Assembly (NCBI GenBank): GCA_030690265.1
Contig: JAUYHA010000177.1
Location: 62,001 to 126,000 of the forward strand
Reading direction: 5' to 3'
Source: Dehalococcoidales bacterium
Lineage (GTDB): Bacteria > Chloroflexota > Dehalococcoidia > Dehalococcoidales > UBA2162
Length of the DNA stretch: 64,000 nt
Shown: positions 52,396 through 62,900 of the stretch, piece after piece
Position numbering within the stretch: position 1 is the stretch's first letter
Layout of the letters: every line of letters starts with the position of its first letter
Position numbers and translations under genes: made by a program
Notes under the pieces: model-generated
The model's database searches: none
What the model saw: only the letters and a program-made list of their open reading frames with translations
Told to the model about the DNA's origin: nothing

Positions 52396-53505
52396 ATGAC
52401 CAGCCATAAAGAGACCTTCTTAGAGATGCTCCGGCTCTGTCAGGAGGGCCGGGCCTTTGTCTTAGCCACGGTGGTGAAGACAATCGGCTCTACCCCCCGG
52501 AAACCAGGAGCCAAGCTGCTAATACGCTCGGACGGTACTACCCAGGATACCCTGGGTGGAGGTTGTGTCGAGGCTGAGGTCTGGCAGGAGGCAATGCTCG
52601 CCATGGGCACAGGAAAGTCGACAGTTCGAGAATTCCAGCTCAGCGATGACCTGGCGGCTGAGTCGGGTCTGGTTTGCGGGGGCACCATGGAAATACTCAT
52701 CGATGCGGTTACGGGCAAGGAAAGTCTGCTCCCTGTAATTCAGAAGGTGCTCAGTGCCCTGGATGGGGGTGGCAAAGTAGCCCTGGCTACTGTCATTCAG
52801 ACATCGGAAAGCTCAATACTGATAGGCGACAAAATTCTGTACGAAGCCAACGGCAATGCCGTGCTGAATCGGGCCGGCGTCGAATCTCGGGATGACCTGG
52901 TCAGGGAGGTAGCCTTACATACTCCCTTAATTCGTGAAACCGGGCTGGTATCCGTCGGCGGTACTGAACTGTTTGTCGAGGTATTTCAATCCCTGGACAC
53001 CATTCTCATCGTTGGAGCCGGGCATATTGCCAAAGCCCTCGGCTCCATAGCTAAATTGCTCGGCTTTAGAGTGGTGGTCGTCGATGACCGGGAAGAATTC
53101 GCCAACCGCCAGCGCTTCCCCGAGGCCGATGAGGTCATCGCCGCCCCGATTGTGCCAGCAGTCAGAGAATTCCCCATCTCCGATGGCACCTTTGTCGTCG
53201 TCGCCACACGCGGTCACCAGTTGGATTACGAAGTCTTGCGGCAGGTAGTGGAATCTCCGGCGGCCTATGTGGGCATGGTCAGCAGCCGGCGAAAGGTGGT
53301 TTTGTTCTATCAACAACTGGTCGCCGCAGGGTTATCGCCGGAGAAGGTTCGCCGAATTCATGCCCCTGCAGGACTCAATCTGGGTGCCATTACGCCCGAA
53401 GAAATCGCTTTCAGCATCATGGCAGAAATCACCATGGAAAAACTGGGCGGTGACGGCCAGCCCCTCAAATTTACCCCCAATACCTTGCTCCAGAGTGAGA
53501 AATGA
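52396..53505 (+). CDS. xdhC: XdhC/CoxI-family maturation protein
   Basis: 369 residues. N-terminal XdhC_CoxI domain (TIGSTPRKPGAKLLI, LGGGCVEAEV) and a C-terminal Rossmann domain (LIVGAGHIAKALGSIAKLLG, TRGHQLDYEVL). In characterised systems it binds the molybdenum cofactor, helps its sulfuration and inserts it into the hydroxylase. Start ATG-like at 52396; four bases overlap with mocA at the end. Confidence 0.92.
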   Translation: MTSHKETFLEMLRLCQEGRAFVLATVVKTIGSTPRKPGAKLLIRSDGTTQDTLGGGCVEAEVWQEAMLAMGTGKSTVREFQLSDDLAAESGLVCGGTMEILIDAVTGKESLLPVIQKVLSALDGGGKVALATVIQTSESSILIGDKILYEANGNAVLNRAGVESRDDLVREVALHTPLIRETGLVSVGGTELFVEVFQSLDTILIVGAGHIAKALGSIAKLLGFRVVVVDDREEFANRQRFPEADEVIAAPIVPAVREFPISDGTFVVVATRGHQLDYEVLRQVVESPAAYVGMVSSRRKVVLFYQQLVAAGLSPEKVRRIHAPAGLNLGAITPEEIAFSIMAEITMEKLGGDGQPLKFTPNTLLQSEK

Positions 53506-54110
53506 GCGTCTCGGCTGTCCTGCTCGCCGCCGGCCAGTCTACCCGCATGGGTCAAAACAAAGCCCTTCTGGCCTGGAAAGGGCAAACCATGCTGGAATAT
53601 CACCTCGACCAATTGAGGCAAACCAGCATCGAAAAGACGGTTGTCGTGCTCGGTTTTGAAGCGGAGAGACTGCAGCCGCTAGTGGCAGAAACAGCGAAAG
53701 CCTCAGTGATAATCAACGCTGATTACCTCTCAGGTAGATGCAGTTCAATTAAGGCTGGAATAAGAGTACTCCCTCCTCAGAGTGACTCGGTGCTAATACT
53801 GGCCATTGACCAGCCCCGGCCGTATTATCTGTTAGAGGCACTGATAAAATATCACCAGAAACGGCGTCACTTGATTACCATGCCTGTCTACCAGGGTAGA
53901 CGCGGCCATCCCACTCTCTTTGCTCGCTCGCTTTTTGCGGAGCTGCTTGAAATCTCGGAGGAGACGGCCGGCCTGCTCCAGGTTGTGCGCCGCCACCAAA
54001 AAAAGGTGGCCGAGCTGCCCGTGCCCTCCCCAATTGTGCTTATCGACCTGAATGATAGGAGCGATTATGAAAAAGCTCTATCCCTGCCCGATATACGGTT
54101 GACCGGCTGA
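53502..54110 (+). CDS. mocA: Molybdenum cofactor cytidylyltransferase-like protein
   Basis: 202 residues of the NTP_transf_3 family: LLAAGQSTRMGQNKALLAW (GxSxRMGxxK motif), ILAIDQPRP, and YQGRRGHPTLFARSLF. It would transfer CMP from CTP to molybdopterin. MobA (GMP transfer) is similar; context with xdhC and a hydroxylase favours MocA. Coupled to xdhC by a four-base overlap. Confidence 0.85.
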   Translation: MSVSAVLLAAGQSTRMGQNKALLAWKGQTMLEYHLDQLRQTSIEKTVVVLGFEAERLQPLVAETAKASVIINADYLSGRCSSIKAGIRVLPPQSDSVLILAIDQPRPYYLLEALIKYHQKRRHLITMPVYQGRRGHPTLFARSLFAELLEISEETAGLLQVVRRHQKKVAELPVPSPIVLIDLNDRSDYEKALSLPDIRLTG

Positions 54111-54180
54111 CGGTCGCCCCTTCAAGTAAAGTAATAATCTGACGTTTCGTTATATCGAAGAACTCTCCAGCAGTGGATGG

Positions 54181-54759
54181 TTAATCGGCTCTCTGTCCAA
54201 TAAGTTCGACTAGCAAGCTCACAATGTCGGCTACATCTCTCGGGTCAAACTGCGGTGCTCCTGTATCAGATAATTGAGCCGATATCGTAACCAGTACCTC
54301 CCCACCATTCTTGAGTGACGCTGCTCTTTGCCCGGTGTTACGAACTACTACCTTGGGGATTTCACTAGACTTGTAACCCTCTGCCAGTATGACATCGACC
54401 TTCCCCCCAATCGTTTCCCTTATCTGGTCAAGAGAGAGTTCATCATCCAGGCGCTCAATAAAGGCAAAGCGGTCAGAGGAGGACAGAACAACTATGTCAC
54501 TCCCGGCCCGGGCTAAGCGCCAGGTGTCCTTGCCTGGGTGGTCGATATCGCAGCCGTGAGGAGTATGCTTAACCGTAGCTACCCGATAGCCCAAAATTTT
54601 TAGCTCTGCCACTACTTTTTCCAGGAGTGTCGTTTTACCGGAATTAGAGTTGCCAATAAACGATACGATAGGCGTAACTATCGCGTTATCACTAATGGAT
54701 TGAGCCGCTTTCTCCTGTACCGCTGTTGTTTTCTCTGATACAGAAATCATTTTGTTCAT
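54181..54759 (-). CDS. mobB: Molybdopterin-guanine dinucleotide biosynthesis protein B
   Basis: 192 residues. Walker A GNSNSGKTTLLEKVVAEL and the family HTPHGCDIDHPGKDTWRLARAG, which is typical of MobB. N-terminal roughly 30 residues are an extension. It probably supports bis-MGD supply to NarG. Thirteen bases after the molybdate transporter gene; last gene of the nar-linked unit, facing the mocA end. Confidence 0.92.
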   Translation of the reverse strand: MNKMISVSEKTTAVQEKAAQSISDNAIVTPIVSFIGNSNSGKTTLLEKVVAELKILGYRVATVKHTPHGCDIDHPGKDTWRLARAGSDIVVLSSSDRFAFIERLDDELSLDQIRETIGGKVDVILAEGYKSSEIPKVVVRNTGQRAASLKNGGEVLVTISAQLSDTGAPQFDPRDVADIVSLLVELIGQRAD

Positions 54760-54772
54760 TGTCCCGTCTTAT

Positions 54773-56044
54773 CTATGCGGTGATTTTTACCTCTGGAGAC
54801 CTTCCCTTTATCCTCGACTTGCTTGAATTTATGATGTGATTAATGATAATGCCAGCTCCGAAACCGTAGGCCAGATTACCCGTGGTCAAGCTGATAATAG
54901 ACACGGTAGCTATTACCGCTACGCCGCTGCTGGTCCTGACATCACGCACCAGGGCAGCATGGTAGACTCCGACTATGAATAATAGGACTCCCAGCACCGA
55001 GAGCGGTATCAGTGAGAAGACGCTAGCCGCGCCCTGGCCGAAAAAAAGCCCGACTATGAGCAGGATGGTACCCATCATTATCGCGGCACCCCCGGTCCTG
55101 GCTCCCAATCTGTAGTGTGCGGTAAGTCCCCCGGAACCGTGGCACATCGGCATAGCAGAAAGAAGCCCGGCTATGATATTGGCAATGCCCATTGAAGCGG
55201 TCAGCGCTCTGGGGGTGGCTTTTGCCGCCTTTTCTCCGAAATAGACCTGGGCGGTGTCCTGCGTGCCAACCACGGCATTACCAAGTGTAAGTGGTAGTTG
55301 AGGTAGCACCAGGACGGTTAAAGCTACCCATAAATCTGTGGCATTGGGCAAGGATAGTGATGGCGGGACGGGATTGAGCTGCAACAGCCCGGATGTCGGA
55401 TACAGGACCACCCCTGAAACCACTCCAAAGGCTAGCAAAGCCAGAGGAGGCGAAAAACGCTGGTTTTTCTTGAAAAGAATGATTTTAGAAAATAGAAAGA
55501 CCGCCAGTGATAACAGAGCAAGCAATATCCCGGTTCCCGTTGATGCGATATCGACAGACGGAGTAGCGCTTGAAATAAATGTCTGCCCGCCAAAAACAAA
55601 TTCCAACCCTTTCCGGAAAAGCATCAAACCTATACTCAGTTGAATCCCTCGGACAACTGTCCTGGGGAAAAATTTGACGATGCGGCTTATCAGATTGGTC
55701 ATGGAGAAGAATGCCAGAATAAGGCCCATTATCAGTCCCGCCGCCCCGATGACGGTGGCTGACAGTCCCATTGAGATAGCTATGGCGGATACTGCTTTCA
55801 GCGGCTGTACCGGCATAGGAAGCCGGTAATAAAGTCCCGAAGTAATGTAGAATAATCCAGTTACCATCAGGACGGAGGTCGGGTTCAGCCCGTTAACCAG
55901 AATAAGAGCCACCATCAGCGGCAGCAGCGTGCCCAGGTCAGCCAGCGCCCCGCCGAACTCCTGGATATTAAATCTGAAGGTAGCAAGTCTTATTCTGGTA
56001 TTTGCCGTTTGAGCGAAATTATCAATTGTTTCTTGATACATCAT
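54773..56044 (-). CDS. Putative molybdate transporter, MOT1/SulP-related
   Basis: 423 residues from ATG 56044, which overlaps the upstream stop as ATGA; an open frame further upstream is within the neighbouring gene and not credible. About 11-12 transmembrane helices. EFGGALADLGTLLPLMVAL, LPMPVQPLKAVSAIAIS and MCHGSGGLTAHYRLGARTGG are the two conserved segments of MOT1-type proteins. Molybdate uptake fits its place between nar genes and mobB. Confidence 0.85.
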   Translation of the reverse strand: MMYQETIDNFAQTANTRIRLATFRFNIQEFGGALADLGTLLPLMVALILVNGLNPTSVLMVTGLFYITSGLYYRLPMPVQPLKAVSAIAISMGLSATVIGAAGLIMGLILAFFSMTNLISRIVKFFPRTVVRGIQLSIGLMLFRKGLEFVFGGQTFISSATPSVDIASTGTGILLALLSLAVFLFSKIILFKKNQRFSPPLALLAFGVVSGVVLYPTSGLLQLNPVPPSLSLPNATDLWVALTVLVLPQLPLTLGNAVVGTQDTAQVYFGEKAAKATPRALTASMGIANIIAGLLSAMPMCHGSGGLTAHYRLGARTGGAAIMMGTILLIVGLFFGQGAASVFSLIPLSVLGVLLFIVGVYHAALVRDVRTSSGVAVIATVSIISLTTGNLAYGFGAGIIINHIINSSKSRIKGRSPEVKITA

Positions 56045-57108
56045 TTTGTTCCCGATAAAAAGGCAGGGCTCAGGGTGGTTACCAAACGGCGAGTTAACCC
56101 CAAGAAAGTAGCTAACCAGGCAACTAACGCTATGTAGATAAAGTAGTTTGGTATTGAAAAGAGGAAGTCTAGTTCCAGAGCTTTCGCCAGTTGAAAAGTA
56201 CAAGCTGTATACATACCCAGTGGGAAGACCATCCCCCAGTACTGGGGATTGTATTTGATGGGAAAGCGTTTATAGATATGGAGCCAGTAGCCAAAGATAA
56301 AAAGTAGCGGAATCCACCATGTCCCGATTGCCCAGAAGAAGAGGGTAAATCCCTGTAGAAACGGGAGCAGGCTATTCAGCAAAGTCCATTGCTGCGCGTT
56401 AAGCATCAGCGTGGCTCCTGCCAGGGTGGTAATAGCTACCGCTCCCATATTAATCCAGTATGGTGGAGTTATTGCTTCCGGAGCCACTCTGAAAAAAGTG
56501 AAGCGATAAAAAATCAACGAGATTACTAGAATGTAGAGCATCCCGCCCAGCAGGTACATTGTCAGAGTAAAGAAGAGTAAGGCCTGGCTTCCGTTGGCAA
56601 ACATCCCGTTGAGTAGTGTGCCCAGGATGGATATGGACTGGGTGGCAACAATGGCAATCAGCCAGGCGCCGTTGATTCCGTTTTCCAGTGGAGGTTTTTC
56701 CTCACGCAGCATAACCGCTCCGAAAAAGGAATACATTATCACTGGCCAGAGAATGAGCCCGACAATCCAGAGAACCATGGCCAGGGTATTACTGACTCCC
56801 AGGATAATGAACTGGCTACCCAGTACACAGGTGCCGGCAATTATGGTGAAGAAGCCGGGGCCACGTACATGACTGGTAAGGTCTGACTTCAATTGGGGGA
56901 AATAACGAGCCAAACGGAAAATAGTCAGAATCCAGAGTACCAGGTAAGCAAATATATTTAGCCAAAAAAGAGACCAGGCAACGGGTTCCATTCCCAGTAA
57001 ATGGGAGGCAATCGAGACGATACCGGTTGCCATCACCAGGGCAAAATAAGCCGGATTCAGGTCACGGACTCCCGCTCCTAGAATATTGCCCAGTTTCTCT
57101 CTTGCCAT
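56041..57108 (-). CDS. TDT/SLAC1-family anion channel or exporter
   Basis: 355 residues, ten predicted transmembrane helices; N-terminal LNPAYFALVMATGIVSIASH is typical of TehA/Mae1/SLAC1 relatives. Plant SLAC1/SLAH members conduct nitrate and chloride; bacterial TehA conducts anions. No NarK-type nitrate/nitrite transporter is in the operon, so this protein may carry nitrate in or nitrite out. That is inference from position. 107 bases after narI; overlaps the molybdate transporter start by four bases. Confidence 0.8.
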   Translation of the reverse strand: MAREKLGNILGAGVRDLNPAYFALVMATGIVSIASHLLGMEPVAWSLFWLNIFAYLVLWILTIFRLARYFPQLKSDLTSHVRGPGFFTIIAGTCVLGSQFIILGVSNTLAMVLWIVGLILWPVIMYSFFGAVMLREEKPPLENGINGAWLIAIVATQSISILGTLLNGMFANGSQALLFFTLTMYLLGGMLYILVISLIFYRFTFFRVAPEAITPPYWINMGAVAITTLAGATLMLNAQQWTLLNSLLPFLQGFTLFFWAIGTWWIPLLFIFGYWLHIYKRFPIKYNPQYWGMVFPLGMYTACTFQLAKALELDFLFSIPNYFIYIALVAWLATFLGLTRRLVTTLSPAFLSGTK

Positions 57109-57215
57109 ATTTGTCCTGACAAATTGCCAGATTTGTTCGGTGGTATCTTAGCTAACACACTTACCTTGGAATGTGTTTTGCCCCTTGCCAAATATCAGAT
57201 GAGCAAGGACAGGTC

Positions 57216-57896
57216 TTACTGCTGCCGGGCTTTACGGCGTTGCCACATTACCAGTTGATACGGCCGCCAGAGGTAAGCCAGCGGTACGGAGAGCATATGC
57301 ACCAGCCTGGTAAAAGGGAAAACAGCCAGAATAACGAAGGCGTTGATGGCGTGAATCTTAACCAGCAGCGGCATCGAAGTCATGTAGTCTACCATCGGAC
57401 TGAGTCTTACCAGCGACCAGAAATAGGGTGTGGCAGACTGAACATACCAGCCGGAACCCCAGCGGTAAAATATGGCGGTACCAATACCGGTAAGCACGGA
57501 TAGAAGCAGCAGCAGGAGCAGCACTAAATCCATACGGGAAGTCACTGCCCGGATACGTGGGTCTGCGCCCCTGCGTACCAGGAGGAAGATGAGTCCGGTC
57601 AGTACCAGCAATCCAAGAGCCAGGGCGGTCCCTTCCAGAATGTAGAGTCTGAGAGGGACGCTGTTAAAAACTCTAATCCGTTCGGGGAACAGTACTCCTA
57701 CCAGGTGACCGAGCAAAATAATAATTATCCCGTAGTGCCAGGGCACCGAACCCCAGAACAGGCGGCGGTTTTCCAGAAACTGCGATGAAACGCTGGAGTA
57801 GCTGAACTGGTTGGTGGTGTACCGCCATATCAAACCTGTCACCGCTGCCACCAGCGCCATATAGGGGAAAATGGCAAAAAAGAAGGTATCAATCAT
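57216..57896 (-). CDS. narI: Respiratory nitrate reductase gamma subunit (cytochrome b)
   Basis: 226 residues with five transmembrane helices. Haem b ligand His residues are in WHYGIIIILLGHLVGVLFP and KIHAINAFVILAVFPFTRLVHMLSV, giving four His for two haems. It oxidises quinol near the outer face and passes electrons to NarH. Start overlaps narJ by four bases. Confidence 0.96.
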   Translation of the reverse strand: MIDTFFFAIFPYMALVAAVTGLIWRYTTNQFSYSSVSSQFLENRRLFWGSVPWHYGIIIILLGHLVGVLFPERIRVFNSVPLRLYILEGTALALGLLVLTGLIFLLVRRGADPRIRAVTSRMDLVLLLLLLLSVLTGIGTAIFYRWGSGWYVQSATPYFWSLVRLSPMVDYMTSMPLLVKIHAINAFVILAVFPFTRLVHMLSVPLAYLWRPYQLVMWQRRKARQQ

Positions 57897-58447
57897 GAGG
57901 CAACTCCTCCCGTTTTATCCAGGCTCCGGCCCATCCGCTTGAGAAACAGCTTTAATGAACTAATAATTGTTCCATAACCTTCTCTATCTTTTTTGAAGGC
58001 TTCTTCCAGCTTCTCCAGGGCAGGCAGGAGTGCCTCCTGGATAAGCGGACTGACGAACTCCGGCTCGCTGGCGATGCTTAAAAACCTCAGCAGGATGCAG
58101 AGATGGTCAGGTAGCTCGCCATCACTGGAAAACTGGTGAGACTGATAAGCCTCCTGCAGTCTCACCAGAAAAGTGCTCCGCTTGGGGGTTTCACCAAAAA
58201 TGTGATATCCGACATAGAGTGTCTGCGCCGGGACAATGTCAAATGTCCGGGTATAAAGCTCTTCAAGCCTGCCGGTATCCTGAGCTTGAGCAAACTTCAG
58301 GAACGATTGCATCGGCCTGGCGCTTTCAGGACAAACACCATTCAGCTCGCTGATACACCGGGTAAGTGCTTCCAGAGTCGAACCGTCAGGGTATTCCAGG
58401 ACATCAGCAAAGAGCCGGCACAGTTGTCTGGTGTCTTCAGCAAACAT
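57893..58447 (-). CDS. narJ: Nitrate reductase assembly chaperone
   Basis: 184 residues, all-helical TorD/NarJ family, with FADVLEYPD near the start and PTQTLYVGYHIFGE-type text at about residue 75 (here PAQTLYVGYHIFGE). It binds apo-NarG during cofactor insertion. It shares one base with narH. Confidence 0.93.
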   Translation of the reverse strand: MFAEDTRQLCRLFADVLEYPDGSTLEALTRCISELNGVCPESARPMQSFLKFAQAQDTGRLEELYTRTFDIVPAQTLYVGYHIFGETPKRSTFLVRLQEAYQSHQFSSDGELPDHLCILLRFLSIASEPEFVSPLIQEALLPALEKLEEAFKKDREGYGTIISSLKLFLKRMGRSLDKTGGVAS

Positions 58448-59943
58448 CAGGGTCCTCTCCTCGGTGGTATGTTCAACCCAAAGCCAACCTGGTTCCTGTG
58501 AGCAAGCGGGTCCTGCATAAACTGCTCGATTGACTCTTCACGGTGGTAGGGTGGAAGCACAAATCGGTCACTGAACCGGGGTAGAGCCGTCAAGCGGGCA
58601 ATTTGTTCGGCAGTTTCAGCAGAACAACCTGCTTCACTCATAAGCGCCTCTGCCTGTTTCAGGTCAATATTTCCTACTGATTTTGCCTGCTGGTAGTTTC
58701 TCACTGCCCATAGCTTTCGTAAGGCAGATTTGATGATTTCCTCGTTGCCGGCTGAGAAAAGCCGAGCCATATACTTAATCGGCACCCGGCTGTTCCCAAT
58801 GTTAGCGAAGAAATCACCGCTAGCCAGGTCGTAATTACCTTCTCTATTTGAGGCTATAACGGGTAGTAGTGGCGGTACATAGAAGAGCATCGGCAGGGTG
58901 CGGAACTCGGCATGCAAGGGCAGAGCCAGCTCCCACTCTTTAACGAACTTGTAGATTGGGGATTTCTGCGCCGCTTTAATCCAGTCGTCACCGATACCGC
59001 TCTTCCTGGCGTCTGAGACTACTGCGGGGTCATTGGGGTCGAGGATAATACGGCGCTGAGCGGCAACAAGTTCGGACTCGGGAGAAGAACTGGCAATCTC
59101 CTCGATTCGGTCAGCGTCATAGAGAAGGACTCCTATGTATCGTATCCTGCCAACACAGCTATGGAAACAGGCCGGTGCCTGCCCGGTCTCGATACGGGGG
59201 TAGCAGAGAATGCATTTCTCGGCTTTGCCGGTTGCCCAGTTATAATAAGTCTTCTTGTAAGGGCAGCCGCTGACGCAAAAGCGCCAGCCCCGGCATTTCT
59301 CCTGGCTTACCAGGACAACGCCGTCTTCGCCGCGTTTGTAGATAGCGCCGCTGGGACAGACAGCTAAACACCCCGGATTAAGGCAGTGGTTGCAGATGCG
59401 GGGTATATAGAAAAAGACCATCTGCTCGATGCGGAAGAGGGCGGTTCTTTCCTCTTCAGTTAGTTCATTAAGGTTAATATCATTCCGGGCATAAATTGAT
59501 GAACCGCTAAGGTCATCGTCCCAGTTGGGGCCAGCCTCGATTTCAACGTGCCTGCCAGTGACTTTGGAGATGGCTCTGGCTGTGGGTGGCGCCTCTCCCG
59601 GAGGAGCGTTAAAGAGATGTTCATACTGGTAAGTCCAGGGTTCGTAGTAATCATCCATTATGGGCAGGTAAGGGTTGTAGAAGAGGTTGGTCAGTATTCC
59701 CAGACGTCTGCCCAGTCTTGGTTTTAAGGAATTGCCTTTTAGTTCCCAGCCGCCCCGGTATTTCTCCTGGTCTTCCCAGAGGGTGGGATAGCCGGTCCCC
59801 GGCTTGGTCTCGACATTATTCCACCACATATATTCCGTGCCTTCACGGGAAGTCCACAGGTTATTACAGGCCAGGCTGCAGGTGTGACAGCCGATACACT
59901 TATCCAGATGAAACACTGAGGATACTTGAGCGCGGACATCCAT
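58447..59943 (-). CDS. narH: Respiratory nitrate reductase beta subunit
   Basis: 498 residues. Four cluster motifs: CIGCHTCSLACNNLW, CNHCLNPGCLAVCPSGAIYK, CRGWRFCVSGCPYKK, in which Trp replaces a Cys and gives a [3Fe-4S] cluster as in E. coli NarH, and CILCYPRIETGQAPACFHSC. Electrons pass from NarI to NarG. GAAGGAG precedes the ATG. Confidence 0.97.
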   Translation of the reverse strand: MDVRAQVSSVFHLDKCIGCHTCSLACNNLWTSREGTEYMWWNNVETKPGTGYPTLWEDQEKYRGGWELKGNSLKPRLGRRLGILTNLFYNPYLPIMDDYYEPWTYQYEHLFNAPPGEAPPTARAISKVTGRHVEIEAGPNWDDDLSGSSIYARNDINLNELTEEERTALFRIEQMVFFYIPRICNHCLNPGCLAVCPSGAIYKRGEDGVVLVSQEKCRGWRFCVSGCPYKKTYYNWATGKAEKCILCYPRIETGQAPACFHSCVGRIRYIGVLLYDADRIEEIASSSPESELVAAQRRIILDPNDPAVVSDARKSGIGDDWIKAAQKSPIYKFVKEWELALPLHAEFRTLPMLFYVPPLLPVIASNREGNYDLASGDFFANIGNSRVPIKYMARLFSAGNEEIIKSALRKLWAVRNYQQAKSVGNIDLKQAEALMSEAGCSAETAEQIARLTALPRFSDRFVLPPYHREESIEQFMQDPLAHRNQVGFGLNIPPRRGP

Positions 59944-59958
59944 ATCGTTACTCTCCTT

Positions 59959-62900
59959 CTACCAGGCCGGTTTCCCTTCCAGTTTCCTTACCAGTATATA
60001 GGTATCGCGGTTTACTCCGGTTGGCCCCCAGTAGTTAAAAGCATAGGTGAACTGGGCATAGCCGCCAGCCATTAAAACCGGTTTCAGACGCACCCTGGTG
60101 AGACTGTTATGGCCTCCAGCCCGCTGGTTACCTCTCAAAGGAGATTTGGGGACGGAAATTGTCCGCTCCGGGGAATGGTAGAGCAGGCAGGTACCCCGGG
60201 GTATCCGGGCGCTGATTACCGCCCTGGTGACCACCACCCCGTGGTCGTTATAGACCTCTACCCAGTCGTTATCTTTTACCCCAATCTCGGCGGCGTCCTC
60301 CTCGTTAATCCAGAAAGGTTCGATGCCGCGAGATAAAGTCAGCATCAGTTCATTATCAAAGTAGGTGGAGTGAATATGCCACTTACCGTGTGGAGTGAGA
60401 TAGTTCAGCATGATACTTTTAGCCTCAGGCTGGGTGCGGCTGAAATCACCGTACACCCTGGGGTCAGGATTAAGTTTATAAGCAGGCAAGTTTTCACCGA
60501 AGGCAAGATAAAGCTCATGGTCGTGGTAGAACTGCTGACGGCCGGTCAGTGTCCGCCAGGGCACCAGACGTTCGGTATTGATGCAAAATGGTGAATAAGT
60601 GCGGCCATCATTGATAATGCCTGACCAGCACGGGCTGGTGAGCAGCCGGACAGGCTGCTGCTGAATATTCATAAAGTTAGTCTGGACGCCACGAGTCTTC
60701 TCTGCCAGGTCTGCCAGAGGCAGACCTACTTTCTTCTCCTCTTCCTGAAAAGCTCTGTAGGCGGCTTCGCCGTTGGTTTCCGGAGCAAGTTTGAGAATGA
60801 TGTTAGCGGCATCCTTTACTTCAGCCAGCGAAGGATATTCTTTGCCGTCCCATTGTTCGGTTTTTTGTTCCTGAAGCAACCGGTCGTAGAAATCTTCAAT
60901 GCCCCAGCGCACTCCGTGGGCACCGATGCCGTTCTGCCGTGCCAGAGGGCCGAAGGAAATAAAGCGATTATAAAGATTAGCGTAGTCCCTGGTTACGATT
61001 CTCAGGTGGGGCATAGTCTTGCCGGGAACGGGTTCGCATTCGCCTTTAGCCCAGTCCTTAATCTCCGGCTGGGCAATCTCGTCGGCGCTGTCATGAGCCA
61101 GAGGAGAACAGACGACCTCTTTAACGGGTTCGGGGAAGTGGGCTGGAGCCAGTTCACTTACCTTTTCAGCGATGGACTTGAAGATGTCCCAGTCACTCTT
61201 TGATTCCCAGCAGGGCGGCACTGCCGCCGAGAGGGGGTGCATATAGGTATGCAGGTCGGTGGAGTTGAGGTCGTCTTTTTCATACCAGGTGGCGGTGGGT
61301 AAGACAATATCGGAATAAAGGGCAGAGGTGTCCATGCGGAAGTTGATGTCCACCACCAGGTCCATCTTTCCTGTCGGGGCATTGTCCCGCCATTCAACCT
61401 CGGTTACCTCGCCTCTGGCAAGCTCATCGGCATTAACATTGGAATCTGCACCGAGGAAATGACGCAGAAAGTACTCATGTCCTTTAGCGCTCGACAGTAT
61501 AGCGTTGCCCCTCCAGATGAGCCACAGGCGAGGCCAGTTTTCCGGAGCATCGGGGTCTTCCACGGCGAAACGCAGTTTCTTATCTTTAATCTGCCCTACA
61601 ACCCATTTGATAATATCTTCATCACTCTCAGCGCCGTCTTTCCTGGCGTCCTCCACGAGAGTGAACGGGTTACGATTGAACTGAGGATAAAAGGGCAGCC
61701 AGCCCATACGGACGGCTTTAACCTGCATATCCATAGTATGCCCGCTGGTTAAAGAGCTGTCACCCGGGGGAGGCTGGTAGCGGGTAAAGCTGCCTTCGTA
61801 ACGCCACTGGTCAGTGTGCGTGTAATAGTAAGACGGAGCGTTCTGGAGTCGCGGTGGAGCCTGCCAGTCGGTAGCGAAAGCAATCGAAGACCAGGGGGCG
61901 ACTGCCGCCAGCTTCTCCTGTCCAACATAGTGAGCCAGCCCGCCGCCGTTGCGGCCAATACAGCCGGTTAGCATTAAGCCGGTAATGGCGGCGCGGTAAA
62001 TCAAATTGTTATGGTACCAGTGGTTGATGCCGGCACCGATAATTACGGTACATTTGCCTTCTGTCTTTTCCGCCGTGCCGGCGAACTCCCGGGCAAACTT
62101 CACCACCGTATTGCGGTCGATGCCGGTATATTTTTCCTGCCAGGCCGGTGAGTAAGCCTTTTCATCGTCATAGTTTTCGGGGTAATCGCCTTCTAACCCG
62201 CGCCCAACGCCGAACCGTGCCATTATCAGGTCGAATACAGTGGCCACCGGGACTTTACCTCTTGCCGTCTCTATGTATTTGATGGGGACACCCCGCAGTG
62301 GGACTGTCCCTTCGTTAAAGTCAGTAAACTCAACCCGGGCTATTTCATCATTATCGCCAACAAAAGAAAGGACCGGGTCAAGCTCGGTATTGTCCAGTCC
62401 CTCTTTCATTTCCAGGTTCCATTTACCCACATCCTCTTTTGCCCAGCGGTCGCCGATAGACCCCCGGGGCATTCGCGGCTCTCTGGATTTGCTGTCATAG
62501 ACCAGGAATTTCCAGTCGCCGTTTTCAACACTGCTGTAGCGGGAAAGTGAATTAGCCCGCAGGAACCTGCCAGCCTTATAACTTTCCCCGTTTTTTTCCA
62601 GGACTACCAGGAAAGGGTTATCGGTGTATCGCTTGAGGTAATCAGTAAAGTAGGGCACCTGCCGGTCCACATAAAACTCTTTCAAAATAACATGGTTCAC
62701 CGCCATCCAGAAGGCGCCGTCCTGCCCGGCATTTACCGGTACCCACCAGTCGGCGTATTTGGCTACCTGGCTGAAATCCGGAGAGAGAACGGTGAATTTG
62801 GCTCCGTCATACCTGCCTTCCGAGATAAAATGGACATCCGGGGTCCGGGTCATATTCAGATTCGACCCCATAGCGACAACATATTTGGCATTGTACCAGT

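Noticed and set aside
56045-56203. N-terminal extension of the molybdate transporter
   Set aside because: It lies inside the coding region of the channel gene; the ATGA overlap at 56044 is the natural start.
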